Shown in pieces: positions 15,738-25,080 of a DNA stretch of 64,000 bases. Below the pieces are notes generated by a model, which was given only the letters and a program-made list of their open reading frames with translations, was not told the DNA's origin and ran no database searches. Each line of letters starts with the position of its first letter. Position 1 is the first letter of the stretch. Source of the DNA: an uncultured Clostridia bacterium (GTDB lineage Bacteria; Bacillota; Clostridia; Christensenellales; UBA1242); contig CAKVOD010000001.1 of the NCBI GenBank assembly GCA_934778205.1, positions 124,001-188,000 on the forward strand. The letters are read 5' to 3'. Position numbers and translations under genes: made by a program.

Positions 15738-17138
15738 TTATTTGCTTGAGTCAGTGTCGTCTTTTTTAGGCTTTTCGCCTTTTGCATATTCGCCGACAAA
15801 TGCGTCAAGATAGCCGTCTGCTTCGTCATATTGTGCAAGGTCAACAATGTGAGTATAGTATGTTGTTTTGTCGTCCACTTTGTTTGAGGCAAGGTATGTG
15901 ATAAATCTGCCGTCAAAATCAACATATTTGCTTGCATCGTTTTTGCCTTCGACGCTGCTGCCCAAGATTGCTTTTGCTTCAAATGTAGCATCGGTCAAGT
16001 CGATGACATAAATTTGAACTGCGCTTTCTCTAACATATATTTTTGAACCACTGCTGAACAAAATGTTATATTTTTTGCTAGCAATTGTCGTTCTTGAAGT
16101 TTCGCCGTTTGCACCTGTTTTAACAAAATATGTTCCGCTATCATTTGTTGCGATGACGCCACCTTCAAATTCGCCTTGCTCGCCACCAACTACAAAATAG
16201 TTAGAATAACTGTTATTGTAATAAATGTTCTCGCTATTTTCAAATGATGCACCCAATGTGTTGCTTGCAAAGACTGTACTACCATTTTGTGTTTTTTCAT
16301 AATAAATTTTGCTTGCTTTGCAACCTTTCAATGTGAAACTTGCGGTGTTGTTGTCAACAATAACTTTTGTTTCTTGCGTCGTCAAATTGTATGAACTAAT
16401 TTTGTTTGTGTCGACAGTTGCTTGAGTGAAGAACACTGTTTTTTCAAATGCTGTTGCACTTTGATTATATTCATACGTTGAAATTTCGCTCCACGCAACG
16501 CCCGTTACGTCCTCAGCAATCTTTGTTTTACCTTTGTTCTTATCCTTGCTAAATTCAAAAGAAATCAAGTTGCTCCCATCTAAAATGGTCAAGTACGTTG
16601 ACGCATTCTTTGCATCTTTACTGAGTTTTGCGACATTGAATTGAACGCTTGAATATGAAGATTCGGTTGTGTAAATTCTTGTGTTATTTGTCCCGTCAAT
16701 CTTACAGCGATAGAAATCGACGCGGTCTTTCAAAAGTGTTCCGCTCTTATCCTTTTGGTTGTTTGGCGAAGCATAATAAATATAGTTGTCATAAATATAG
16801 AAACCGCCAAACTCATAGCAAGTGATTTTGGAAACAATTTGCACTGCGCCTGTGACGTTGCCGTCCTCATCTACTGGCAATGCTCCGTCGTTAAGTTCCA
16901 CACGATAGATTCCGCCACGAACAACTTTTCCGTCCTTGTTCGTTTTATCCGTGATTTCGTCGACGCCGTAAAAGCCGTTCATAAAATACACAAAGTTGCC
17001 TTTGCGAACTTGCATTCCGCCGTTGCCATAAACGGTATCATCAATTTTGGGATTTCCTTTGACTGCTGAACCGCACGCTGTCATCACAACTGCGACGACT
17101 GCGATAGTAATTACTAATAAAATTTGTTTAAAAGACAT
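15738..17138 (-). CDS. Lipoprotein with propeller-like repeats
   Basis: 466 residues. MSFKQILLVITIAVVAVVMTACGS is a lipoprotein signal with lipobox MTAC, so the mature protein starts at Cys22 and is tethered outside the membrane. The body repeats short motifs such as YIYDNYIYYASPNNQ, KNDASKYVDFDGRFITYLAS and IYVRESAVQIYVIDLTD, as in DUF5050-like beta-propellers. The C-terminus is acidic and lysine-rich (AKGEKPKKDDTDSSK). It may bind a ligand or cell-wall component; no substrate can be named. Confidence 0.75.
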   Translation of the reverse strand: MSFKQILLVITIAVVAVVMTACGSAVKGNPKIDDTVYGNGGMQVRKGNFVYFMNGFYGVDEITDKTNKDGKVVRGGIYRVELNDGALPVDEDGNVTGAVQIVSKITCYEFGGFYIYDNYIYYASPNNQKDKSGTLLKDRVDFYRCKIDGTNNTRIYTTESSYSSVQFNVAKLSKDAKNASTYLTILDGSNLISFEFSKDKNKGKTKIAEDVTGVAWSEISTYEYNQSATAFEKTVFFTQATVDTNKISSYNLTTQETKVIVDNNTASFTLKGCKASKIYYEKTQNGSTVFASNTLGASFENSENIYYNNSYSNYFVVGGEQGEFEGGVIATNDSGTYFVKTGANGETSRTTIASKKYNILFSSGSKIYVRESAVQIYVIDLTDATFEAKAILGSSVEGKNDASKYVDFDGRFITYLASNKVDDKTTYYTHIVDLAQYDEADGYLDAFVGEYAKGEKPKKDDTDSSK

Positions 17139-17335
17139 ATTCGCACCTATATATTTTTATTATTGCCGTATCAAAGTCATATAAACGCTGGACGCGCATT
17201 TTTTTTGACACTCAATTTTTTGTACTTGTCAACATATATTACATAATGATATATTGAATTAGTAGCAAAAGTATAACATTTTTTTCAAATTAAGTCAATG
17301 AATTTGATAAGCAATATGAATTTGGAGGACAAAAA

Positions 17336-17923
17336 ATGCGACAACAACCATACGAACACTTACTATCTACGCAAAATATTTACACGCAAGGCACGGCAAC
17401 GTGCGGAACACAAAACACCGCAAACAGCCCGCGCAATACCGCTTCCAACCCAAACAGCAAAAGTGGGCTTTCTTCATTATTAAGCAACGCCTCTAATCTA
17501 TCAAAGTTTGGCGGACTGCTCGGCAATATCTTAAAAAACAGCAATCAAGGTGGCACTCAAACACAAAATAATCCGTCCTTGTCACAAACTACAGATTTTG
17601 GGGCGTCGCAAATGCGACAAACACAAAACAAAGCATTTAACATTCAGCAAAACGAGTACCCTAAAAATGCTTTTTCTCAACCAAACGCCAATTCCTCTCC
17701 ACCAATAAATGAAAATTGTAATGAACAAAATAGCACGCCGTCAGGAGCACAAAATTTTCCAACAACAAACCCACAATATGCGCTCGAAACACTCTTACAT
17801 CCGCAAAACGTCACTCAAGCAAAAAATATGCACGCGCAAAATGCACTGCAAGACAACAAAAAATACGTTTTGCGACAAATTCAACTGCACAATGACTATT
17901 TGTCCCGCATTCCGCACAACTAA
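17336..17923 (+). CDS. Asn/Gln-rich low-complexity protein, 195 aa
   Basis: Unrecognised. GGAGG at about 17322 supports the ATG. The sequence is dominated by N, Q, S, T and P (TQTQNNPSLSQ, NANSSPPINENCNEQN), with a short hydrophobic helix near residues 42-65 (GLSSLLSNASNLSKFGGLLG). The C-terminal KKYVLRQIQLHNDYLSRIPHN is the only ordered-looking part. No signal peptide. It precedes the 422-aa gene by 95 nt on the same strand, with which it shares the Q/N bias; both could be spore-associated or aggregation-prone, but this is speculation. Confidence 0.65.
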   Translation: MRQQPYEHLLSTQNIYTQGTATCGTQNTANSPRNTASNPNSKSGLSSLLSNASNLSKFGGLLGNILKNSNQGGTQTQNNPSLSQTTDFGASQMRQTQNKAFNIQQNEYPKNAFSQPNANSSPPINENCNEQNSTPSGAQNFPTTNPQYALETLLHPQNVTQAKNMHAQNALQDNKKYVLRQIQLHNDYLSRIPHN

Positions 17924-18018
17924 GCAATAGGAAAACATCAAAAAGTGGCAAGTTTCGACAAAAGTTGCAAGATTTTTTAATTTTAGAATATATATAATTG
18001 TAATCGGAGGAAAACAAG

Positions 18019-19287
18019 ATGTTTGCAAAGAAAAAAATTGTTCTCAATAGTGCGCAAAGCAACAATAGACACGGCGTGGCAGAAATCACACGACTTGACA
18101 ATCTCACTCAGTTGTCAATCAAATTAAACAATTTTCGCTCGAACCCCGAAAGCGACTATGTTTTTTTGCTAAAAAATAATGATTTACAGCAAAAAATTAC
18201 GCTCGCCAACCCTTGCGATTTTTCTTGCGACGTCAACATTCCAATTGACTTAGATAAAAAAATATCCTGCCTTTTGATTGAAAGTGGCGACAAACAAATA
18301 CCTTTATTTTGGGGTGGCACTGAAACACAGACGCAGGTTATGTCGATTTTAAATGAAGAAACAGCGCGACAAAAACTACATCTTGATGGGCAAGCGCTCA
18401 CACACACATTTAACGACGACTCAAACAAAAGCGCAATAAGCGCAACCAATCAATCAATTGCGCACGACGCAATTGATGACGCAACTTGCTCTATGCCAAA
18501 TCAAAAAGAATGTCAAGCCAAGTTTGCCATTGATAATGTGATTTATGATTCACAAACTTGTCAAAGCAATCTTTCCGCATATCAAGACGAAAAGCCTTGC
18601 AACAGCTCTTGCGACAACTGTCCAAACTTTGACCAAAACGACATTGAAAATGTTGTTGACGACGAAATTGTCAAATATGAGTTGATTGAGAATTTTGACG
18701 AACCCGACTCGCCACAATGCCAACACTGCAAATATAAAAATGTTTTTTATCAAGAAAAAAATTTAGATGAAGCAAAAGAGCAATTAGCAAAAATTGCGCA
18801 AATGCAAGCAAATGAGCAAAATATACAGTACACAACACAAAATGAGCAAGATAACTATCATATTTTGCAAGATAATGCACAAAATGATAGTTTTACCATT
18901 GATGATATTAATTTAGATGAAGAAAAGAATGAAGAAGATTTGCCAAATACTGACCCTTATTATTATGGTCTAATCAAAGCACAATATGATGATATGTTTT
19001 CAAAATATCCCGCCTTTTCGCCACTATCCAACATAATTGAAAATTCAAAATGGATAGAAGTTGAGGGCGTAGACGACCCATACATAATGGGCATAATTTA
19101 CGATGACGACAAGCCAAAATATTTGTGCTATGGCGTTGTCCAACAAAAAAAACAAAGTCCGCCAGTTGAAATAGCGGACTCCAGCCAGTGGGTGCCTTTT
19201 GACATCACAAACGAATTTGGTAGCGGTGTTTGGATAATGTACCAATCAGCCGACAATGGCGAAACAATCAAAGTTGAAGTTATATAA
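18019..19287 (+). CDS. Conserved uncharacterised protein with N- and C-terminal domains and acidic linker
   Basis: 422 residues, no signal peptide; CGGAGG precedes the start. Residues 1-100 form a compact beta domain (KIVLNSAQS, GVAEITRLDNLTQLSIKLNN). Residues 105-300 are acidic, Asn/Gln-rich and Cys-containing (NSSCDNCPNF, CQHCKYKN), probably disordered. Residues 315-422 form a second domain with YYGLIKAQYDDMFSKYPAF, NSKWIEVEGVDDPYIMGIIY and YLCYGVVQQKK, a block I recall from uncharacterised Clostridia proteins. Role unknown. Confidence 0.75.
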   Translation: MFAKKKIVLNSAQSNNRHGVAEITRLDNLTQLSIKLNNFRSNPESDYVFLLKNNDLQQKITLANPCDFSCDVNIPIDLDKKISCLLIESGDKQIPLFWGGTETQTQVMSILNEETARQKLHLDGQALTHTFNDDSNKSAISATNQSIAHDAIDDATCSMPNQKECQAKFAIDNVIYDSQTCQSNLSAYQDEKPCNSSCDNCPNFDQNDIENVVDDEIVKYELIENFDEPDSPQCQHCKYKNVFYQEKNLDEAKEQLAKIAQMQANEQNIQYTTQNEQDNYHILQDNAQNDSFTIDDINLDEEKNEEDLPNTDPYYYGLIKAQYDDMFSKYPAFSPLSNIIENSKWIEVEGVDDPYIMGIIYDDDKPKYLCYGVVQQKKQSPPVEIADSSQWVPFDITNEFGSGVWIMYQSADNGETIKVEVI

Positions 19288-19344
19288 ATAAATCATAAAT
19301 GTAGAAGAAATTGTATAAAGTATAAATTATATTTATTAAAAATT

Positions 19345-19378
19345 ATGTTTAGTAGAGATTATGTTTAGTAGAGATTTT
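19345..19378. repeat. Short tandem repeat
   Basis: TATGTTTAGTAGAGAT occurs twice in a row (about 19345-19376) just before the terminator. No function is evident. Confidence 0.6.
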
Positions 19379-19386
19379 ATAAAAAA

Positions 19387-19420
19387 AAAACAAGCGCGCA
19401 AAAAATTGCACGCTTGTTTT
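19387..19420. terminator. Bidirectional terminator between convergent genes
   Basis: AAAACAAGCGCGCA (19387-19400) pairs with TGCACGCTTGTTTT (19407-19420) with one mismatch. A T tail is present on both strands. It separates the 422-aa gene from gap. Confidence 0.8.
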
Positions 19421-19551
19421 ATTCTTTGTTTTTGATATGCCCGAAAAATATTTTGCTATGAATAAACAAACTATTTTGATTAAAACAATCTATCTTAGTC
19501 AATAAAAACTATTTGCAACAGACAAAAATTCTGTTGCAAATTTAAGCCAAA

Positions 19552-20583
<1,032 letters not shown>

Positions 20584-20590
20584 TTAATAA

Positions 20591-20618
20591 AGTATACAAC
20601 ATCTAGAGTTGTTTTCAA
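20591..20618 (-). promoter_or_regulatory. gap promoter
   Basis: Read on minus: TTGAAA (20618-20613), a 16-nt spacer, and TATACT (20596-20591), about 35 nt before the gap start. Confidence 0.6.
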
Positions 20619-20686
20619 ACTAAATTATGTGCAAATTTTGGCAAATTATAATTTTTTTCACAAAACCCCGTTATAATACTAAATTT

Positions 20687-20715
20687 AAAAAACAGTTCAA
20701 AAAAACTTTGAACTG
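20687..20715 (-). terminator. Terminator of the second DUF11 gene
   Basis: On minus, CAGTTCAAA (20715-20707) pairs with TTTGAACTG (20701-20693), followed by TTTTTT. Confidence 0.8.
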
Positions 20716-20729
20716 CTTTTGCAGTAATA

Positions 20730-21494
20730 TTAATCCACTGTGACGGAAAATTCGACTGTTATTGTCGCATCTGGGTCAAGGTCGGGAAGCGTAAAGCCTG
20801 TTGCAGGGTTGTAATCTGCCATAGTTGTGCCATTGATTTTCACACTGCCGTCAACAAAGGTTGTGCCGACTGGAATTGGGTCAGTGAAAAATAGTTCAGT
20901 ATTTTTCAGCGTGCCTGTATTTGCAATCTCAATTGTATATGTCAAAGTGTCCCCTTGTTTTACCGCTTTTGCACTAGCCGTTTTTGTCAGCCAAATTTCG
21001 TTTTCCAAAATATTTACCTCCACCTCATTTGAATTTAGAGTAAAAAGCGTGCTATCGAGCATAATTTGTGCTTGTGTTATATTGCTGAACTTCCATTGTG
21101 GTGGCACTTTGTCAACTAAAATTTTATATTCAATACTAAAATCTCCGCCCGAACCGCCTACCGTGACATCTAGGTCAAAGCCAACAATAGGGTTCAAATC
21201 TTCGCGCGCAACGCCACCAACTTTGACGCTTTTTTCAACAAATTGCGCGCCTTCTCCAAGCGTATCTTTGATTTTAATATTCGAAATGTCGACATCGGTA
21301 TTGTTTGTAATCATAGTTGTCACTGTGATTTCTTCTTCTGGAACAACATAACTTTTTGACACAGATTTTTGAATTTCAATATCCGTGCTAACGTTGTTTG
21401 CTCTGTGCGTGTTACTTTGGTTTGCGACTTGCGTTGTTTGCCCTGTTGGGTCAGCAATGTTTGACTGTAAATTTGCTTTGTTTAGTATTGCCAT
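20730..21494 (-). CDS. DUF11-repeat protein, 254 aa (paralogue)
   Basis: Same length and architecture as the protein at 11237-12001. A Gln/Asn-rich head of about 40 residues precedes two DUF11 beta-sandwich domains, about 42-145 (SYVVPEEEITVTTMITNN, GEGAQFVEKSVKVGGV) and about 155-254 (ASAKAVKQGDTLTYTIEIAN, FTDPIPVGTTFVDGSVKING). No signal peptide or anchor. RBS GGAG lies upstream of the start. Here there is no Cys-rich partner; the gene sits alone between gap and pepF. Probably a structural or spore-surface protein. Confidence 0.85.
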   Translation of the reverse strand: MAILNKANLQSNIADPTGQTTQVANQSNTHRANNVSTDIEIQKSVSKSYVVPEEEITVTTMITNNTDVDISNIKIKDTLGEGAQFVEKSVKVGGVAREDLNPIVGFDLDVTVGGSGGDFSIEYKILVDKVPPQWKFSNITQAQIMLDSTLFTLNSNEVEVNILENEIWLTKTASAKAVKQGDTLTYTIEIANTGTLKNTELFFTDPIPVGTTFVDGSVKINGTTMADYNPATGFTLPDLDPDATITVEFSVTVD

Positions 21495-21608
21495 TATTTT
21501 CTCCTAATTCATTTTATTCACTCAACAAGTGTTTTGGCACAAAAAAACACAAGCAATGGAGTCGCCCACTGCTTGCGCAATTTATAATGATTATTTATTT
21601 ATTTCAGT

Positions 21609-23411
21609 TCAATTTGCCTCGTTATCTTTTTTTATTTTTTCAGAAAGTGCAACAAAATCATTCAATGTGTTTTCAAAAAATGCAAATGCTTCATCATAAA
21701 CTTTGTCATCAAGCAAATCAATTCCGCTCTCATTCAATAAATCAAGCGTTTTCTTGCTTGACCCGTTTTCCATAAGCGTTACAAAGTCGTTCAAAACCTT
21801 TTTGTCGCCCGAATATATTTTTTGCGCAAAGTAGCACGCAACAAGCATATCAAGCGTGTAATTATAGTTATAGTATGGATAAAAAATGTGTCCGTCACTC
21901 ATCCAATTATATTTTGCATCGTCAATCTTTGGCAAAATTGAATTTTCTTTGTCAAAATTTTGAACAAAGTCGCTAACTGTTTCAACGTCAAGTACTTTGC
22001 CCTCGCGCAAATTGTCACGCATATACCTTTCTAGTTCTGCATCCATTGAACCTGAAAAAATGTTTGCACGCAAGGTTTTTATATAATTTTGCATATGCAA
22101 CAACTTTTCCTCATCACTATGTGCGTTGTTTAACAAATATAAGTACGTGATTGTTTCAACTGTCAAACTTGGTATTTCTACCAAACACCACGGCATACTT
22201 GCAAGACTATAAGGTTGCTTATTATTTGTAATCAACGCTTGCACCGAATGCCCAAATTCGTGCGCAAATGTCAAAACATCGTCCGCATTATTTTCCCAGT
22301 TGAAGTGCATTATTGGAGTTTTGCCATAAATATTCACACAATAAACTGAAGAAGTTTTCCCCTTGCTAGGATATATATCACACCAACGCTCCTCAAATGC
22401 TCTTTCTAGTGCCTCGGTGTATGTGCTACCTAAACACTTGAGCGCCTCAGCAAGTTTTCCTTTAGCGTCCTCAAATGTGACCTCTGGGTCATATTTCGTG
22501 AGCGGTAGTCCCATATCCCACGGCATAAGGTCATCAAGCCCCAAAATATTTTTTGTTGCAATTTGATATTCTTTCTTTAAATATGCGTATTGTCTTGCCT
22601 TGCTCAATACTTTGTCAAAAACTTCTTGTGGCAAGTCGTTTTCGTTTAGTTCACTTTCAAGCACGCTATCATACTTTCCCAACCTATTGACAAAGTCAGC
22701 ACGCTTCATACTATTTGTGATGAATGCAAACAAAGTGTTTTTGGAGTTTTTCATTGCGTTTGACAATGAAAAAAATGCGTTTTTGCGCAACACCCGATCT
22801 TCTTTGCGCAAAAAAGATGAATAAGTTGAAATTCGCATTTCGTGCAAATTGCCGCCACAGTCCGCAACTTTGTCAATGTGCATTTCGCCGTCAAGAAACG
22901 TACTGAAGTTTGACGCAAAGTTTGAAAAACTCGACATCTCAGAAAGTATATGTTCGTCGTGCTCCGACAATGTATGATGCAAGTTTTCAATAAACTTTTC
23001 AACGCTTAATTTATATTCAGCAAACTTTGGATTTTCAACAATAGTTTGCAAGTATTTTTCGCCTAAGTTGCGCAATTCTTCATCACAAAAACTCGTTTTG
23101 ATGCCAAATTCTATCTCCACCTTTTCAAGTGCGCTATTCATTTTGACATATTCGTTGTTAAGACTATCCACGTCAAACAAAGCGTGGGCATATCCATCAA
23201 GAATTTCAAGTTCATTGTAAACACTTTCATAATACTTATTGTACTCAAATAATGTGTCAGGATTGCCAAGTTTGCCCTTATAAAAATCAAAGTTTGAAAC
23301 TTGCTTGCGTACCTTTTCTAATCTTTCATAGAATTCATTTGTGCCTGCACACCACTTAGTTAAATCAAATTTATATTTTTCGTCAATTTCGTTTCTATTT
23401 TTTAATTCCAT
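21609..23411 (-). CDS. pepF: Oligoendopeptidase F (M3 family)
   Basis: 600 residues, typical length. A cytoplasmic zinc metallopeptidase that cleaves oligopeptides. The zinc motif HEFGH is in LTFAHEFGHSVQ at about residue 390, with the downstream Glu ligand in the LVEIPSLTVET segment. The N-terminal helical domain (FYERLEKVRKQV) fits the family. A GGAG RBS precedes the start; it is probably monocistronic. Peptide scavenging is the known general role. Confidence 0.93.
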   Translation of the reverse strand: MELKNRNEIDEKYKFDLTKWCAGTNEFYERLEKVRKQVSNFDFYKGKLGNPDTLFEYNKYYESVYNELEILDGYAHALFDVDSLNNEYVKMNSALEKVEIEFGIKTSFCDEELRNLGEKYLQTIVENPKFAEYKLSVEKFIENLHHTLSEHDEHILSEMSSFSNFASNFSTFLDGEMHIDKVADCGGNLHEMRISTYSSFLRKEDRVLRKNAFFSLSNAMKNSKNTLFAFITNSMKRADFVNRLGKYDSVLESELNENDLPQEVFDKVLSKARQYAYLKKEYQIATKNILGLDDLMPWDMGLPLTKYDPEVTFEDAKGKLAEALKCLGSTYTEALERAFEERWCDIYPSKGKTSSVYCVNIYGKTPIMHFNWENNADDVLTFAHEFGHSVQALITNNKQPYSLASMPWCLVEIPSLTVETITYLYLLNNAHSDEEKLLHMQNYIKTLRANIFSGSMDAELERYMRDNLREGKVLDVETVSDFVQNFDKENSILPKIDDAKYNWMSDGHIFYPYYNYNYTLDMLVACYFAQKIYSGDKKVLNDFVTLMENGSSKKTLDLLNESGIDLLDDKVYDEAFAFFENTLNDFVALSEKIKKDNEAN

Positions 23412-23509
23412 ATACTCTCCTAAAAAAAATGCAGGAACACCCCCGCATTTTCAAAATTTACTTTTGCTTTTCATTATTTACTTATTAAATAGCGCAGTCG
23501 CAACCAAAA

Positions 23510-24799
23510 CTATGGAAGCAATCTATTTGGCCCGCGGAAAATAAACATTGCCTCTTTAATTGTTGGAATGTCAAGCAAAAGCATCGTGATACGGTCAAGC
23601 CCGATACCAAAACCGCCGTGTGGTGGACAACCATATTTGAAGAACTCAAGATAAAACTCAACATCTTTTTTCAAGCCCTTTTCTTCCGCTTGTTGTTTCA
23701 AAATCTCGTATCTATGTTCGCGTTGCGCACCTGTCGTGATTTCAACTCCGCGCCAAATGAGGTCGTAGCCTTGTGGCACGCCGTCCTTTCTCATATGATA
23801 GAACGCGCGTTGCTTTGCGTCATAGTCAGTCACAAACATAAACTCGCTGTTATACTTTTCTTGCGCAAGTCTATAAACAAGTTTTTCCGCCTCAGTTGTG
23901 AGGTCGCCTTTTTCAATATCGTCGACAATGTAGTCATAGCGTTCCTCAAGTTCTTGATAAACATCTTTGAGTTTCATACGTGGGAAAGGTGTTGTTGGCA
24001 CAATAACTTCCTTGCCAAACTCTTTGGCAATAACTTCGCCGTATTCTTCTTTGACGCACTTGAGCATATAAGTCAAAAGTTCTTCCTCAAGCTTCATTAC
24101 GTCCTCAAAAGATTCAATATAACTAAATTCGATATCAAAACCCGTAAACTCGGTTGCGTGGCGCGACGTATAACTCTGTTCTGCGCGGAAAACTGGCGCA
24201 CACTCAAAGATGCGTTCTAGCCCTGACGCCATTGCCATTTGCTTGTAGAACTGTGGACTTTGTGCCAAGTATGCCTTATGGTCAAAATACTTGAGTTCAA
24301 AAACATCTGCACCGCTTTCACTTGCCGTCGCTATGATTTTCGGCGTGTGAATTTCGACAAACTTTCTCTCAAGCAAGAAGTTGCGAAGCGCCTTTGTGCA
24401 ACAAGTTTGAATTTTGAAAATCAACGATTTTTTTTCGTCGCGAAGGTCAAGCCAACGATAATCAAGGCGCATATCAATTGCCGTCGAGTCGTCAATTGGC
24501 GAAACCTCCGCCACGCTCTCAACAACAACACTTGTCGGCAAAATCTCTTTTCCACCCGCTTTGACCGCTGGGTTCTCAACTACCTTGCCCTCAATTGTGA
24601 CAACTGAGTTGACGTTCAACCCCGTAAATATTTCAGCAATCTCAGGTTGCTCAGGTTTTACAACAGTAACTTGAATTTTTCCCGTCGTATCTCTCACAAC
24701 AATGAACTGCATTGTTTTTTGGTCGCGAATTTTATCGATAAACCCTTGAATTTTCTGGGTTTCACCCGCTTTTGTTTCACTTATATAAGTTCTTTGCAT
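23510..24799 (-). CDS. aspS: Aspartate--tRNA(Asp/Asn) ligase, archaeal type
   Basis: Class II synthetase of 429 residues. The N-terminal OB-fold (TQKIQGFIDKIRDQKTMQFIVVRD) binds the anticodon. Motif 2 is FRAEQSYTSRHATEFTGFD and motif 3 is GGFGIGLDRITMLLL near the end. It lacks the GAD insertion that brings bacterial AspRS to about 590 residues, so it is of the archaeal or eukaryotic form, which is often non-discriminating and charges tRNA-Asn for GatCAB amidation; that activity is inferred. AGGAG and a consensus-like promoter lie upstream. Confidence 0.92.
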   Translation of the reverse strand: MQRTYISETKAGETQKIQGFIDKIRDQKTMQFIVVRDTTGKIQVTVVKPEQPEIAEIFTGLNVNSVVTIEGKVVENPAVKAGGKEILPTSVVVESVAEVSPIDDSTAIDMRLDYRWLDLRDEKKSLIFKIQTCCTKALRNFLLERKFVEIHTPKIIATASESGADVFELKYFDHKAYLAQSPQFYKQMAMASGLERIFECAPVFRAEQSYTSRHATEFTGFDIEFSYIESFEDVMKLEEELLTYMLKCVKEEYGEVIAKEFGKEVIVPTTPFPRMKLKDVYQELEERYDYIVDDIEKGDLTTEAEKLVYRLAQEKYNSEFMFVTDYDAKQRAFYHMRKDGVPQGYDLIWRGVEITTGAQREHRYEILKQQAEEKGLKKDVEFYLEFFKYGCPPHGGFGIGLDRITMLLLDIPTIKEAMFIFRGPNRLLP

Positions 24800-24832
24800 T
24801 TTTTACTCCTAAATTAATTAAAATCAAAGTTT

Positions 24833-24861
24833 ATTATACCACAATTTGCCCACTTTAGCAA
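24833..24861 (-). promoter_or_regulatory. aspS promoter
   Basis: On minus: TTGCTA (24861-24856), a 17-nt spacer, and TATAAT (24838-24833). No T-box-like leader is visible in the short 5' region. Confidence 0.65.
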
Positions 24862-25046
24862 ATGTTTGAGCCGATATTCCCAAATTTGCGCTTGTGCATT
24901 TCAATTCTTTAATAATTGTTTTGTTGTACTTAAAACATCAAATTATTGTGAACCATTGTCTATAAATAAATATTATATTAATTAAGTTTTTATCTACTAA
25001 TTAATTACCTAATTATTGACAAAATAATAACCTAATTAAAAATATA

Positions 25047-25075
25047 AAACTGCGGGCAAAATGCCTGCAGTTTTC
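25047..25075 (-). terminator. Terminator of the MMPL gene
   Basis: On minus, AAACTGCAGGC pairs with GCCCGCAGTTT around ATTTT, then TATATTTTT. The remaining 200 bases up to aspS are AT-rich and hold nothing else I can name. Confidence 0.75.
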
Positions 25076-25080
25076 TTTAT

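Noticed and set aside
24800..24900. T-box riboswitch upstream of aspS
   Set aside because: The distance between promoter and start is about 30 nt, too short for a T-box.
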